A stretch of 64,000 bases of DNA. Origin: Arthrobacter pascens (lineage in GTDB: Bacteria > Actinomycetota > Actinomycetes > Actinomycetales > Micrococcaceae). The notes below the pieces were generated by a model. That model made no database searches and was not told the DNA's origin. It saw only the letters and a program-made list of their open reading frames with translations. How positions within the stretch are numbered: position 1 is the first letter of the stretch; every line of letters starts with the position of its first letter. Positions 9,313 to 18,137 of the stretch are shown one piece after another. A program made the position numbers and the translations under genes. Location of the stretch: contig NZ_JAFHKT010000130.1 of NCBI RefSeq assembly GCF_017052465.1, positions 1-64,000 of the forward strand, written 5' to 3'.

Positions 9313-10137
9313 ATGGACACATTCCCGGTAGGAACGATTCCGACGACGACTCTGTTCGACGAGACAAGGCACGCGCCTCCGCCCATGGTGCCCATACCCG
9401 CCGTCGGCGGTGTTGGGGTAAAGGGAGCCCCGGCTGCGCGCGGTGTAGTAGGGATTCTCGGAGGCATGGGTCCTGAAGCAACGGCCGATTTCTATCTCAA
9501 GCTGGTGCACGCGACCCCTGCTTCGCGAGATCAGGAACACTTGAGGGTGTTGATCTGGTCAGACCCCACGATTCCCGACAGGACAGAGGCGCTTCTTACG
9601 CAAGGCGCAGATCCAACACCGGCCTTGATTGCCGGCGCCAAGCTGCTCAAAAGTTCGGGGGCTGAGATGCTGGCGGTCCCATGCAACACTGCCCACGCCT
9701 TCCTTGCGGCCGTTCAGAGCCAGGTTGACGTTCCGATCATCCACATGATCGAGGAGACGGCCAAGTATGTCCGGCAGCTTGCGCCACCTGTCCAAAAGGT
9801 GGGGCTGCTGTCGACGACCGGTACCCAGAAGGCCGGCCTGTACCAGTCCTGGCTCGAAGCGAACGGTGTCGCTGTCATTACACCCGCAGATGACTGCCAG
9901 GAGGATCTTGTCATGGGCTCCATTCGGGCCATCAAAGCGGGCAAGTCCAGCTCGGAGGTCCGGCCGCAGCTCACGCGCGCTGCACTGGGGCTTATCGAGG
10001 CCGGTGCCCAGGCCATCATCGGGGGCTGCACAGAAGTTCCTGTTGGACTTTCAAGCGCTGACATTCCGGTGCCGTTCATCGACCCCGCTGAGATTTTGGC
10101 GGCCGCGGTGGTCCGGCGCGTTCTATTGGGGCAGTGA
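9313..10137 (+). CDS. Aspartate/glutamate racemase family protein (YgeA-like)
   Basis: Cofactor-independent amino acid racemase, about 274 residues, with an N-terminal extension of roughly 45 residues before the GILGGMGPEATADFYLKL signature. Both catalytic cysteines are visible, in VPCNTAHAF and GGCTEVPVGL, along with the binding segment IWSDPTIPDRT. The ATG at 9313 was preferred over longer upstream frames because GGAG lies directly before it and the upstream operator motif ends there; the GGAG-to-ATG spacing is short. It is followed by the GntR gene with a GTGA stop/start overlap at 10134-10137. Together with the divergent symporter it suggests uptake and interconversion of D- and L-aspartate or glutamate. 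Confidence 0.9.
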   Translation: MDTFPVGTIPTTTLFDETRHAPPPMVPIPAVGGVGVKGAPAARGVVGILGGMGPEATADFYLKLVHATPASRDQEHLRVLIWSDPTIPDRTEALLTQGADPTPALIAGAKLLKSSGAEMLAVPCNTAHAFLAAVQSQVDVPIIHMIEETAKYVRQLAPPVQKVGLLSTTGTQKAGLYQSWLEANGVAVITPADDCQEDLVMGSIRAIKAGKSSSEVRPQLTRAALGLIEAGAQAIIGGCTEVPVGLSSADIPVPFIDPAEILAAAVVRRVLLGQ

Positions 10138-10838
10138 CGCAGAGTACAGTATCCAATATGCCACTAGTTCGCGCCAGCACTGTTGAACGACCCAAGATGA
10201 GCGACGCAGCTTACGAACGCCTTCGGGATGCCATCGTCCGGGGCGAGCTTGCACCGGGTGAGAAGATCAGAGACGCAGAGCTCGCTGAAATGCTCGGACT
10301 CAGCAGAACCCCGGTGCGCGAAGCCATCACGCGGCTAGTTGACAGCGGACTCATAGAGTCCAAGCCCGGCGTATACACGCGGGTTTCGACACTCAACCAA
10401 CACGACGTGGCAGCCAATCTGGCTGTCCTGAAGGCGCTCGATACCGTGGCGATGGCCGCCGCCGTCCCGCAACTTACCGAACGCGACTTCCACACAATGC
10501 GGCAGGCAAACCGCAACTTCGCTGCGGCAGTGAAAAAACAGGACGTCTCCAAAGCCTTGGCGGCCGACGACGCCTTCCATGGCGTGGTCATCGACGCCGC
10601 GGGAAATCCTGTCATCAAGCGCATCATCGAGCAGCTCCACCCGCAACTCCACAGAATCCTTTACCGAAAGTTCTCAGGACTCTTGGGCGGCGAGGAAACC
10701 ATCAAGCACCACGACGAACTGATCAGCGTCTGCGAACAACGCGACGCCGAAGCAGCCGCCGCGATGTCAGGCGAACACTGGTCGCGCCTCGGAGACCTTA
10801 TCAGCGGCCTCTTCGACTCCAACGAGCTCGACAGGTAG
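10134..10838 (+). CDS. GntR family transcriptional regulator, FCD subfamily
   Basis: DNA-binding repressor-type protein of about 234 residues. The winged helix-turn-helix runs through AYERLRDAIVRGELAPGE and LAEMLGLSRTPVREAITRL, the classic GntR signature; the C-terminal FCD ligand domain has the DDAFHGVVIDAAGN and HHDELISV metal/ligand motifs. Start GTG 10134 overlaps the racemase stop, giving translational coupling; ATG 10158 is an alternative without a clear ribosome binding site. Likely ligand is an acidic amino acid or a product of it, and likely targets are the operator copies at 9196 and 9291. Confidence 0.9.
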   Translation: MTQSTVSNMPLVRASTVERPKMSDAAYERLRDAIVRGELAPGEKIRDAELAEMLGLSRTPVREAITRLVDSGLIESKPGVYTRVSTLNQHDVAANLAVLKALDTVAMAAAVPQLTERDFHTMRQANRNFAAAVKKQDVSKALAADDAFHGVVIDAAGNPVIKRIIEQLHPQLHRILYRKFSGLLGGEETIKHHDELISVCEQRDAEAAAAMSGEHWSRLGDLISGLFDSNELDR

Positions 10839-10878
10839 GGCACGTTCGGCACCCTATGGCTGCCATACTCCCTGCTCG

Positions 10879-11512
10879 TCAGGCGGTCGCGGCGGCGGCA
10901 AATGTGGAGTGGGTGGACGGGTTCCCGTCCAAGGATGTCGGTGATGTCGGTGCCTGTTTCCTCGAGGAATCCATGGCGTGCGGCGGAATGGATGGAGAGC
11001 AGCATAGGGGACTGGAAGGGCAGCAGCGGTGCAGAGTCCAGGGCCGGCCGCAGTGTGCTGAGCTTGCCCGGCCGGTATTCCGCCCCCACCGTGTCAGCCA
11101 GGTCCTGCGCCGTGATGACGGTGTTCCCCACGAGGTTGTAGGTCTTGCCTTGGTGCTTTTCGGGGTTCCAGGCGATGATGGCCGCCGCTTCTGCCAGATT
11201 ATCCCGGGCGACCGCGGCGACGCCGCCCTGCCCGAATGGTGCCGAGACGACACCTTCGCGGGGGGCCAGGAGCTGGCCGATCAGTTCCGCGTAGAGACCG
11301 TTCCGCAGAATCGTCCACTGCGCCGTTCCGCTGCGGAGGCGGCGTTCTGTCCAGCGGTGGGCCAGCGCGAATCCTAGGTGGTCGCCGGCATCGGTGAGGC
11401 TTGTGTACACGATGTGTCGGACCCCATCGCGTTCGGCCGCCGTGATGGCGTTCTCATGGCGGGTGACAACCACGTCGTCTTCTTCAGTTCCGGCGGACAC
11501 CAGGACCAGCAC
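10879..11512 (-). pseudogene. NmrA-like NAD(P)H:quinone oxidoreductase fragment
   Basis: Encodes the middle and C-terminal parts of a QOR2/NmrA-type atypical short-chain dehydrogenase (NAITAAERDGVRHIVYTSLTDAG, RNGLYAELIGQLLAPREG, KTYNLVGNTVITAQDLADTVG). The N-terminal glycine-rich Rossmann motif is missing: upstream of 11512 no frame gives it. Near 10908 the family-type ending (PLTFAAAATA-like) is split between two frames, consistent with one extra base, so the open frame runs on into the GntR gene on the opposite strand. I read it as a decayed gene. Confidence 0.6.
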
Positions 11513-11591
11513 AAAGACTCCATCGGCGCATCACGGACGCTGTACGATCTGCAGAACCCTGACCAGCAGATCCGCTGAAACAAAGCGGGGC

Positions 11592-11978
11592 TCAGCGAAT
11601 TCCGCTATCAACTATCAGCGTGATGTGGACGGGATTGCCGGAGACGACCACGGCCTCGGAAGCCGTCGAGGCGTAACCGCCGACATTGGTCGCCCGAATG
11701 ACGTAACGGCCCTCGGGCAGCGTCAGGCTGAAAGCCCCTGCCGTGTCCGTGAGCGTCGAGCTGCGGACGCTGTCTCCCTGCAGGGCAACGACCGCCGCCC
11801 CTGATACGGGGCGCGGCGGACACTCCTGGCCAACACGTTCGACCGGACACACCGGTGCCGTCAGGACGTAACCCGCGACCAGCCCTGAATGGCCTGTCAC
11901 CCGCCCGGATTCGTTCGTGCACCCGCCGAGCAGGACCAAAGCAGCGGAGAGCAACACCAGTCCGAAGCGCGTCAGCAT
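11592..11978 (-). CDS. Small lipoprotein with carboxypeptidase-regulatory-like domain
   Basis: About 128 residues. The signal peptide MLTRFGLVLLSAALVLLGGC carries a lipobox (LGGC), so the protein is predicted to be membrane-anchored on the outside. The mature part reads as a single beta-sandwich of the CarboxypepD_reg type: PPRPVSGAAVVALQGD, TLTDTAGAFSLTLPEGRYVI, then a Thr/Ser-rich strand. These domains are structural, with no catalytic role known. Start is taken as ATG 11978; a GTG directly before it is equally possible. No operon partners. Confidence 0.75.
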   Translation of the reverse strand: MLTRFGLVLLSAALVLLGGCTNESGRVTGHSGLVAGYVLTAPVCPVERVGQECPPRPVSGAAVVALQGDSVRSSTLTDTAGAFSLTLPEGRYVIRATNVGGYASTASEAVVVSGNPVHITLIVDSGIR

Positions 11979-12513
11979 CACTCATCACCCGATCCCGAAC
12001 ACCATGAAGCGGGTCCTGCGTTCTCAACGGAAGAGCGGCCTCCAGTGCTTCAACGCTTGTTTACCACACAGAGTATCCACGCTTCGCGAGCCGGAATATA
12101 GAGCGATGGACACCCGTCTCCGGAGGCAATAAAAGGTCCGTCACCCATGCCTGGCGGTTCTTTGCCAGAAAAGGTATTGCATTTATCATACAATGATGTA
12201 TCTTTAGTGGTGTAGGTCACGTTGTTGAGCAGCGTGGCAAGGGAGGGTGGCAAGGATGCGCGGTGCGAGACCCCTGTGTGGTCCGTTGCCATCACGCCGC
12301 CTCCCTAGAGCAAGGACAATCTCATAGTCGTATTGGGCGGGCCATGGCGCGCTGATGGCATCCGGCGGACTTGAATCTGCACAACATGCCCATCGCTTCG
12401 AGCACGCCCAGTGCCTTCATTGACCGGGAGGTCAACATGCAGCAGCGCCAACTTCTCAGCGCCGCGAACAAGGCGGAATCCATGTCATGCACCCCAGCCG
12501 TCAGGAGTGAACA
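11979..12513. other. Long intergenic region upstream of the MFS gene
   Basis: About 535 bases without a supportable gene. It contains a lower-GC stretch (about 12160-12210) with the operator-like palindrome at 12188-12201 and then roughly 300 bases of leader before the MFS start. An 81-residue open frame on the minus strand (12050-12295) has no ribosome binding site or recognisable sequence and was not called. Confidence 0.6.
12188..12201. promoter_or_regulatory. Operator-like palindrome ATACA-N4-TGTAT, copy 1
   Basis: ATACAATGATGTAT, with arms ATACA and TGTAT around ATGA. It sits in a block of nearly 40 bases (about 12170-12207) that is repeated almost exactly at about 15620-15659, between the GntR gene and the FAD enzyme gene. 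Conservation across two promoter regions 3.4 kb apart argues for a shared regulator. TACAAT within it could also serve as a -10 element. Confidence 0.65.
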
Positions 12514-13851
12514 GTGTCAGCGATAGATAATGCAACTGCCCATCGGGGCGATGCCTCGGCGGCAGGCAAACGCCGCTTCCTGATCAGAATGGTCACCGTC
12601 CTGATCGGCGGGATGGTCCTGGACGGTTACGTCCTTGGCATCATCGGACCGGTGTCGGGGAGGATGGCCGAGGACCTCCAGCTCACGGCGTTTTGGCAGG
12701 GGCTGATCGCCGCGGCCGCCCTGATCGGCATCCTGATCGGCTCACCGATCGGCGGCTGGGCCGCCGACAAGTGGGGCCGTAAGCCGATTTTCATGTTCGA
12801 CATCGGCCTGTTCGCGATCGCGTCCGGAATGCAGTTTTTCGTCGACTCACCGGCACTGCTCATTGTGGTGCGGCTGCTGATGGGCATCGCGATCGGCACC
12901 GAGTACGCGGTCGGTTGGCCCCTGATGGCTGAGTTCTCACCCACCCATCTGCGGGGAAAGCTGATGGCCGCAATGGGGATCGCCTGGTACGGCGGCTTCA
13001 TGATCGCGTTCCTGGTCGGCCACCTGCTCAATGAGTACACCGATCTGAGCTGGCACTTCATCCTGGGTACGAGTACGTTCATCGCAGTGGCCATATTCCT
13101 CGCCCGGCTAGGCATGCCGGAGTCACCACGCTGGCTGTGGAGCGTGGGCCGCAAGGACGAGGCCCGAGCCCTCGCCAAGAGGTACATGCCCGACGACGCG
13201 CTTGACGACGTCCAGCACGAGGACGTTCGCAAGGGCAGCTTCGGGATGCTGTTCTCCAAGGAGTACTGGCGCTCCACACTCTTCATTTCAGGGTTCTGGT
13301 TCTGCGCCGTGACACCGTACTTCGCGATCGCCACCTTCGCCGACAGCGTGTTGAATCAGTACGGCCTCGCCGGAGGGCTCGCCGGCGGAGTCGGGCTCTC
13401 CGCCGTCGCCCTGGCTGGGGTCGTCATCACGTTCCTGCTGATCGAAAAGGTCGGCCGACGCCTACTGACCGTCCCGACCCAGTGGCTGTGCGCCGTCGTC
13501 CTCGCGGTCATCGGCCTGTGGTCCGGCGCGCCGGCGCCCGTCGTGCTCATCCTCTTCCTGGTCTTCTCGTTTTTCAACGCGGGGTACAACACGTTGACGA
13601 ACGTCTACCCGGGCGAGGTCCTTCCGACCGAGATCCGCGGGATCGGAACCGGTTTCGCGGCAGCTGTCAGCCGCGTCGGGGCAGGCATCGGCATCTTCCT
13701 CCTCCCGATGTCGATGGAGAGCCTCGGCGCCGGCCCCACCATGCTGATCGCCGCCGCAGTCGCCCTCGCCGGCGCCGGACTATCCCAGTGGCTCGCTCCG
13801 GAAACAAAGGGAAAGACCCTCACCGAGGCAGCGGCAGGCTACGCGCACTAA
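12514..13851 (+). CDS. MFS transporter, sugar-porter/organic-acid type
   Basis: Twelve-segment membrane porter of 445 residues. The cytoplasmic loop signature GGWAADKWGRKPIFMFD after TM2 and the R-x3-G motif RLLMGIAIGTEYAVGWPLMAEFSP are characteristic of the sugar-porter/MHS-like branch, as is PESPRWLWSVGRKDEA after TM6 and the late YPGEVLPTEIRGIGTG. Start GTG 12514 has AGGAGTGA upstream. An operator shared with the FAD/DapA/ALDH operon lies about 310 bases upstream, so its substrate is probably the compound degraded there. Confidence 0.88.
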   Translation: MSAIDNATAHRGDASAAGKRRFLIRMVTVLIGGMVLDGYVLGIIGPVSGRMAEDLQLTAFWQGLIAAAALIGILIGSPIGGWAADKWGRKPIFMFDIGLFAIASGMQFFVDSPALLIVVRLLMGIAIGTEYAVGWPLMAEFSPTHLRGKLMAAMGIAWYGGFMIAFLVGHLLNEYTDLSWHFILGTSTFIAVAIFLARLGMPESPRWLWSVGRKDEARALAKRYMPDDALDDVQHEDVRKGSFGMLFSKEYWRSTLFISGFWFCAVTPYFAIATFADSVLNQYGLAGGLAGGVGLSAVALAGVVITFLLIEKVGRRLLTVPTQWLCAVVLAVIGLWSGAPAPVVLILFLVFSFFNAGYNTLTNVYPGEVLPTEIRGIGTGFAAAVSRVGAGIGIFLLPMSMESLGAGPTMLIAAAVALAGAGLSQWLAPETKGKTLTEAAAGYAH

Positions 13852-13876
13852 GGCTGACTCTCGACATAGCGAACCA

Positions 13877-13925
13877 GGCTCGTGGCCCTGTTGGACGAAA
13901 TGATCGTTCAGCAGGGCCACGAGCC
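13877..13925. terminator. Long hairpin, bidirectional terminator
   Basis: Perfect 14-bp stem (13877-13890 with 13912-13925), extendable inward to about 22 pairs if two G-U pairs are allowed, leaving a five-base loop. It lies in the 83-bp gap between the convergent MFS (ends 13851) and cache-domain (ends 13935) genes, the expected place for a shared terminator. No long U tract follows. Confidence 0.8.
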
Positions 13926-13934
13926 CTTCATGCT

Positions 13935-14672
13935 TTATTGGCGCAGGCTGATGAGCTTCCAGGGCAGGCGAGTCGGATTGCCTGGTGAGACATCCAAAGA
14001 TTCCTCCACGCGGCGCATGTCATCGTCCAGAATCAGGGTGCCCGAAGCAATGCGGGCGTCATTGGAGGCGATGACCCGGCCGTTCGGCCCGAGCAGCACC
14101 ACCGAAGGGTCGCGTAACTGGAGCGCCCGGAGAAAAACGCCCTCGAGCTTCGCCAGGGTGAGGTCACCGCCAAGAATATGGGTACCGTGCGGTGTAGGCG
14201 CGGGAACGCAAAGCGTAATGATGTTGACGTTGATGCCGCCGAAGTCAACGTACGGGCCCACTGCGACGGGCTTACCGCTTGCGGAGGGGGCTGTGAACCA
14301 TTCCCGGCTTGTGTAGTCGTAGTAATTTAGCGAGTCCGGGTTGAGGTCGTGCGTGACGAAGCGCGGCTCACCCGAAGAACCTGCGGGTTGCGCCCGCCAC
14401 CATTCGAGCCAGTGCGGCGCTTCGGCGAGGCTCCCGGGAGCGTAAGCGATTCCGGCTCCGACGATCACGCCGGAGTGTTGGGAGATGAAGTCTGCCAGGT
14501 CCTGTTTCAGGAAATGGAATGCACTGCGCCGCGGAACGCCGCGGGCGTTAAATGCCGCAGCAGTGACTGCGCCGGCGATCTTCTCCAGATCCTCGAAAAC
14601 GCTGCCGATACTGAACGAGATGGCCTCCGCCGTCCGCTCAAGGGTTGCCCGCACCGTTTCCACGTCACGCAT
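13935..14672 (-). CDS. Soluble cache-domain sensor protein
   Basis: About 245 residues with no signal peptide and no clear membrane segment. The sequence resembles extracellular PDC/cache sensor domains: a long N-terminal helix (VETVRATLERTAEAISFSIG), then NYYDYTSREWFTAPSASGKP and VAVGPYVDFGGINVNIITLC, the hallmark second cache half, and VVLLGPNGRVIASNDARIAS. Such domains bind small ligands (amines, amino acids, carboxylates) in chemoreceptors. The ATG at 14672 lies inside the end of the GntR gene (8-bp overlap), so the two proteins are co-translated. I infer that it helps the GntR protein sense the substrate of the adjacent catabolic genes. Confidence 0.75.
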   Translation of the reverse strand: MRDVETVRATLERTAEAISFSIGSVFEDLEKIAGAVTAAAFNARGVPRRSAFHFLKQDLADFISQHSGVIVGAGIAYAPGSLAEAPHWLEWWRAQPAGSSGEPRFVTHDLNPDSLNYYDYTSREWFTAPSASGKPVAVGPYVDFGGINVNIITLCVPAPTPHGTHILGGDLTLAKLEGVFLRALQLRDPSVVLLGPNGRVIASNDARIASGTLILDDDMRRVEESLDVSPGNPTRLPWKLISLRQ

Positions 14673-15441
14673 CTTCGCCAGCCTGCATCGTCAATTTCAA
14701 ATGCTGCTCTATCAAGTATTCAGTCTCGCTTCTACTGTGGAGTTCAGCTGCCTCTGCGGCGGCGTCGGGGTCGCGCTCCTTGATCGCGTCGACGATCGCC
14801 ATATGCTGCTGCGCCAATATGCTCTGGCTGCTGGATTTTTCTGCGTGGCCCCACCACAGAGTCATCAACTCTGCCTCAAGTTGAAGGGCTGCCGATGTCA
14901 ACCGGCTGGACTGCGAGGCAATGCTGACCGCCACATGAAAACGGCTGTCCATCCGGCGCCGCGCCCGTTCATCAGCGGTGTCCGCGTGGCGTTTGGCCAG
15001 ATCCATCAGATGGGCAACGTTCTGGGGATCTGCACGGCTGGCGGCGAGCCGGGCGGACATCGACGCGATAGCGGCCCGTAGGTCACCAAGGTCCCTGAGG
15101 GATTCCGTGCTGGTGTCCCGAAGTTTGTGCCGCAGCTGAGTGTCGGTGAGTTCGATCTGGCGGCGGATGACACTTCCGCCACTGCGGCCTCGACTGGTCT
15201 CGATTAAGCCCTTTGTCCGGAGGGCGGCGAGGGACTGGCGCAGGGTTATCGGCGAGATACCAAGTTCTCCTGCAAGTACAGACTCTGTCGGCAGCCTGTC
15301 GCCTTCGGCCAGAATCCCCATCAAAATCGCGGTTTCTATTTGATACGAAACCTGGTCGGCGCGGCCCAGTCCTTCGGGCTCGCTTCCGCGCAACAGCAAG
15401 AGCAGATCCAAAGCGCGCGTGGAGATTGCCGTGTTCTGCAT
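14665..15441 (-). CDS. GntR family transcriptional regulator, FadR/FCD-type
   Basis: About 258 residues. The winged HTH is YQIETAILMGILAEGDRLPTES with LAGELGISPITLRQSLAALRTKGLI, followed by an all-helical FCD-like ligand domain (RMDSRFHVAVSIASQS, AQQHMAIVDAIKERDPDAA). I chose ATG 15441 because AGGAGG lies nine bases upstream; a longer frame to 15486 lacks a site. It is divergent from the FAD/DapA/ALDH operon and coupled to a cache-domain protein. Probable operators are the shared palindromes at 15640 and 12188. Confidence 0.88.
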   Translation of the reverse strand: MQNTAISTRALDLLLLLRGSEPEGLGRADQVSYQIETAILMGILAEGDRLPTESVLAGELGISPITLRQSLAALRTKGLIETSRGRSGGSVIRRQIELTDTQLRHKLRDTSTESLRDLGDLRAAIASMSARLAASRADPQNVAHLMDLAKRHADTADERARRRMDSRFHVAVSIASQSSRLTSAALQLEAELMTLWWGHAEKSSSQSILAQQHMAIVDAIKERDPDAAAEAAELHSRSETEYLIEQHLKLTMQAGEDA

Positions 15442-15811
15442 TCCCGGTTCCCTCCTGCTGGTATGGGAGCGAGCTAACGAGCGCACTTTCCCTATTACGT
15501 TGAATCTTTACACATTCAATGTTTATTGGTAAAGGCTCGGCCAAGCAGCCGCGACACGCCTGTTCACTGATTTGAGAGCCTGCCATGCGGACCGCAGGTA
15601 ACAGTGGCTTCTCTGCTAAAAAAGCTATTCCATTAATCCTACAATGATGTATGCTTTAGATTGTGATCAGGGGCACACTTCTGATGCTGGCGGACAAGGC
15701 AGCTGGCTCCACGAAGCCGCCTCAACAGACTCGCCGTCACCCCAGGCTCGATGCCGTCTGCTGATGGCAGCCCTGGCACCCTTAGACCCCTCGAGAATGA
15801 AAGTTTTCACT
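15442..15811. other. Divergent regulatory region between GntR and FAD enzyme genes
   Basis: About 370 bases. It holds the conserved operator block at about 15620-15659 and nothing else I can name. The open frame that extends the FAD enzyme upstream to 15644 through this region has no family similarity in its extra N-terminal part and starts inside the operator, so I treat it as untranslated. Confidence 0.6.
15640..15651. promoter_or_regulatory. Operator-like palindrome TACA-N4-TGTA, copy 2
   Basis: TACAATGATGTA, identical to the centre of the site at 12188-12201, inside a repeated block of nearly 40 bases. It lies between the divergent GntR (start 15441) and FAD enzyme (start 15812) genes, the usual place for autoregulation plus control of the neighbouring operon. 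Confidence 0.65.
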
Positions 15812-17197
15812 ATGAAAGATGTAGTCATCGTCGGCGCTGGACTCGCCGGTCTTTCGGCCGGGTGGCGCCTGCGTCACTGGGATACGCTCCTGCTGGAGGC
15901 GGACGGGCGTGCCGGCGGGCGGATTCGCTCGGAGCGCCGGGGCGCCTACTGGTTGAACTGGGGAGGACACGTCTTCGCCGGGGCCGGATCGTCCACGGAT
16001 TCCTTGCTCAACGAGGTCGGCGTTACGGCTGTTCAGATCCCCGGATCCCTCCAGGCATTGTCCATGAACGGCAAGTTCATTCGCAGCGGACACATCGCCA
16101 CGTACCCATTCCGCATCCCCATGTCCCTCTCGTCGCGCATCGACACGCTGCGGGCCGGCATGAAGGTGGTAAGCGGCGTCGCCAAGTACACGGGCGTCGT
16201 GAGGAAGCGCGCCGGGGAATCCGGTGCCATGCGGCAGCAGCGCATCTATGACTTCGAGAACGACAGTTCGTTCCTTGACTTCATTGGAAACCTGTCAGAG
16301 GACGCAGCCGCACTGTTCAAGACCACTGTCACACGATCAGCCGGTGACATGGACGAAATCTCCGCCGGCGCGGGAATCGGGTACTTCAGCCTGGTGCTGG
16401 GTATCGGCCAGGGGCTCAACCGGGGCATCGTCGGTGGCCCGTCCACACTGACCGAGTCGATCGCGGCCTCACTGGGCAACCGCATCCAGCTCGGAGCCAC
16501 CGTGCAGGAGGTGGTGCACAGGAAGAACTCCGTCGTCGTCAGGTACAGCCAAGACGGGGTCGACCGTGAAGTGGAGGCCCGCGCCGTCGTTCTTGCGACC
16601 ACCGCTGATGTGTCGCACAAAATTGGCGTGGACCTTCCCGCGGATCTGCGCGGTGCACTCGGCCAAGTCAAGTACGGCCCGCACGTCAGCACGGCCTTCC
16701 TGACCAACGAGACATCAGCCCGGCCCTGGGACGACATCTATGCCATCGCGGCGCCGAAGCGCTCGTTCGCGATCGCGCTGAACCAAGCGAGCATCGTCCG
16801 TGGTTCCGAGTCCGTGCGGAAGCCCGGCGGCAGCTTCATGACGTTCTCGCCGGCCGGCCTGGGGCGCGCGCTGCTGGACAAGAGCGACGAGGAAGTCACT
16901 CAGACCCACCTTGCCGATCTGGACCAGGTTCTCGGCCACGGATTCGCAGACAGCGTCGTCGAGGCCAGGACGGAACGGTGGAAGAATGCTTCCCCCTACT
17001 GCTTCCCCGGAAGGGCCAAACTCCAGTCGACGCTCATGCGGGGGACGGACCGCGTGTTCCTGGCGGGAGACTTCCTCGGAACCCTCTACACCGAAAGCTC
17101 AATCACCACCGGCTTCTCGGCGGCCCAGGAAGCCGCCAGCCTGCTGGCCACGGAGCGGCAGGCACCGCCGCACGCCGGCTTCTCGATCGTCGCCTGA
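15812..17197 (+). CDS. FAD-dependent amine-oxidase/protoporphyrinogen-oxidase-like enzyme
   Basis: Flavoprotein of about 461 residues. The dinucleotide-binding motif KDVVIVGAGLAGLSAGWRL starts at residue 2, followed by the second FAD contact LLLEADGRAGGRIRSE, both typical of the amine oxidase superfamily. The C-terminal FAD segment is DRVFLAGDFLG with SSITTGFSAAQEAA. Start is taken as ATG 15812 because the Rossmann strand begins there; ATG 15797 is in frame and possible. The genes for a DapA-family enzyme and an aldehyde dehydrogenase follow, which fits oxidation of an amine to an aldehyde. The exact substrate is unknown. Confidence 0.85.
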   Translation: MKDVVIVGAGLAGLSAGWRLRHWDTLLLEADGRAGGRIRSERRGAYWLNWGGHVFAGAGSSTDSLLNEVGVTAVQIPGSLQALSMNGKFIRSGHIATYPFRIPMSLSSRIDTLRAGMKVVSGVAKYTGVVRKRAGESGAMRQQRIYDFENDSSFLDFIGNLSEDAAALFKTTVTRSAGDMDEISAGAGIGYFSLVLGIGQGLNRGIVGGPSTLTESIAASLGNRIQLGATVQEVVHRKNSVVVRYSQDGVDREVEARAVVLATTADVSHKIGVDLPADLRGALGQVKYGPHVSTAFLTNETSARPWDDIYAIAAPKRSFAIALNQASIVRGSESVRKPGGSFMTFSPAGLGRALLDKSDEEVTQTHLADLDQVLGHGFADSVVEARTERWKNASPYCFPGRAKLQSTLMRGTDRVFLAGDFLGTLYTESSITTGFSAAQEAASLLATERQAPPHAGFSIVA

Positions 17198-17239
17198 ACC
17201 AATACTTCCCACAACCGTACAGAAAAAGAGGAATCACTC

Positions 17240-18133
17240 ATGGCCAAAGAACTCAGCGGTGTCCTGACGGCACTGTCCACCCCCTTCAACCAGGACGAAA
17301 CCATCGACGTGGCTACCCTGCGGCTGATCGTTGACCGCTCCATCGACGCCGGCGTCGACGGCGTCGTCGCCGCAGGATCAACCGGCGAAGTCGGCGCCTT
17401 GTCCTCCGAGGAACGCCTGCTCCTTATCAACACGGTTATCGAGCAGGCAAACGGGCGCGTTCCGGTCATCGCCAACACCGGCGCAACCTCAACGGCCGAG
17501 GCCATCCGGCTCTCCCAGGCGGCCGAGAAGGCCGGCGCCGACGTGCTCATGCTGATCACGCCCTACTACGAGCCGCTGTCCCTGGAGGAAACGGTCACGT
17601 ACATCAAGGACGTCGCCCGGTCCGTCAACATTCCGGTCATGCTCTACAACATCCCGGCCGTCACCGGCGTCAACCTGGACCCGGCAACGGTCCGCGCGCT
17701 GGCCGAGGACGTGGAGAACATCAAGTACATCAAGGACTCCAGCGCGAACTGGGAACAGGCACTCCAGCTGATCCACCACCACAGCGATGTCATCGGCACC
17801 TTCATCGGATGGGATGTCTACCTCTACAGCGCCCTCGCCGAAGGCGCAGCAGGCGTCATGGCCGGAACCGCCAACGTCGTCCCCAACGAAATCGTCGCCG
17901 TCAGCCGACTGATCGCCGACGGCGACCTCACCGGAGCCCGCGAACTCTGGAACTCCGTGTACCCCGTCATCGATGCGCTCCTGTCCGTGCCGTTCATCCC
18001 CGCCGTCAAGGCCGGCCTGACCTTCCAGGGCCTTCCCGCCGGCTCGCCCCGGCGACCCACGGCCGACCTCAACGCCGAGGACCTCGCGCGGGTCCAGCAC
18101 GCCATCTCCGCCCTCAACGTGAAAGTGGGATAA
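17240..18133 (+). CDS. Dihydrodipicolinate synthase family protein (DapA-like lyase/aldolase)
   Basis: TIM-barrel class I aldolase/lyase of 297 residues. Family motifs include LSTPFNQDETID, GVVAAGSTGEVGALSSEER (the carboxylate-binding GSTGE loop), the catalytic tyrosine in MLYNIPAVTG and the Schiff-base lysine in YIKDSSANWEQ. Ribosome binding site AAAAAGAGGA precedes ATG 17240. Because it sits between an FAD oxidase and an aldehyde dehydrogenase rather than in a lysine operon, it is more likely a catabolic 2-oxo-acid aldolase or deaminase than biosynthetic DapA. Confidence 0.88.
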   Translation: MAKELSGVLTALSTPFNQDETIDVATLRLIVDRSIDAGVDGVVAAGSTGEVGALSSEERLLLINTVIEQANGRVPVIANTGATSTAEAIRLSQAAEKAGADVLMLITPYYEPLSLEETVTYIKDVARSVNIPVMLYNIPAVTGVNLDPATVRALAEDVENIKYIKDSSANWEQALQLIHHHSDVIGTFIGWDVYLYSALAEGAAGVMAGTANVVPNEIVAVSRLIADGDLTGARELWNSVYPVIDALLSVPFIPAVKAGLTFQGLPAGSPRRPTADLNAEDLARVQHAISALNVKVG

Positions 18134-18137
18134 GACC

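Noticed and set aside
12050..12295. 81-residue minus-strand frame containing the operator-like block
   Set aside because: Crosses a conserved regulatory site, has no ribosome site and no similarity I recognise.
15644..15811. N-terminal extension of the FAD enzyme
   Set aside because: It begins inside the operator and adds non-conserved residues before the Rossmann strand that should start the protein.
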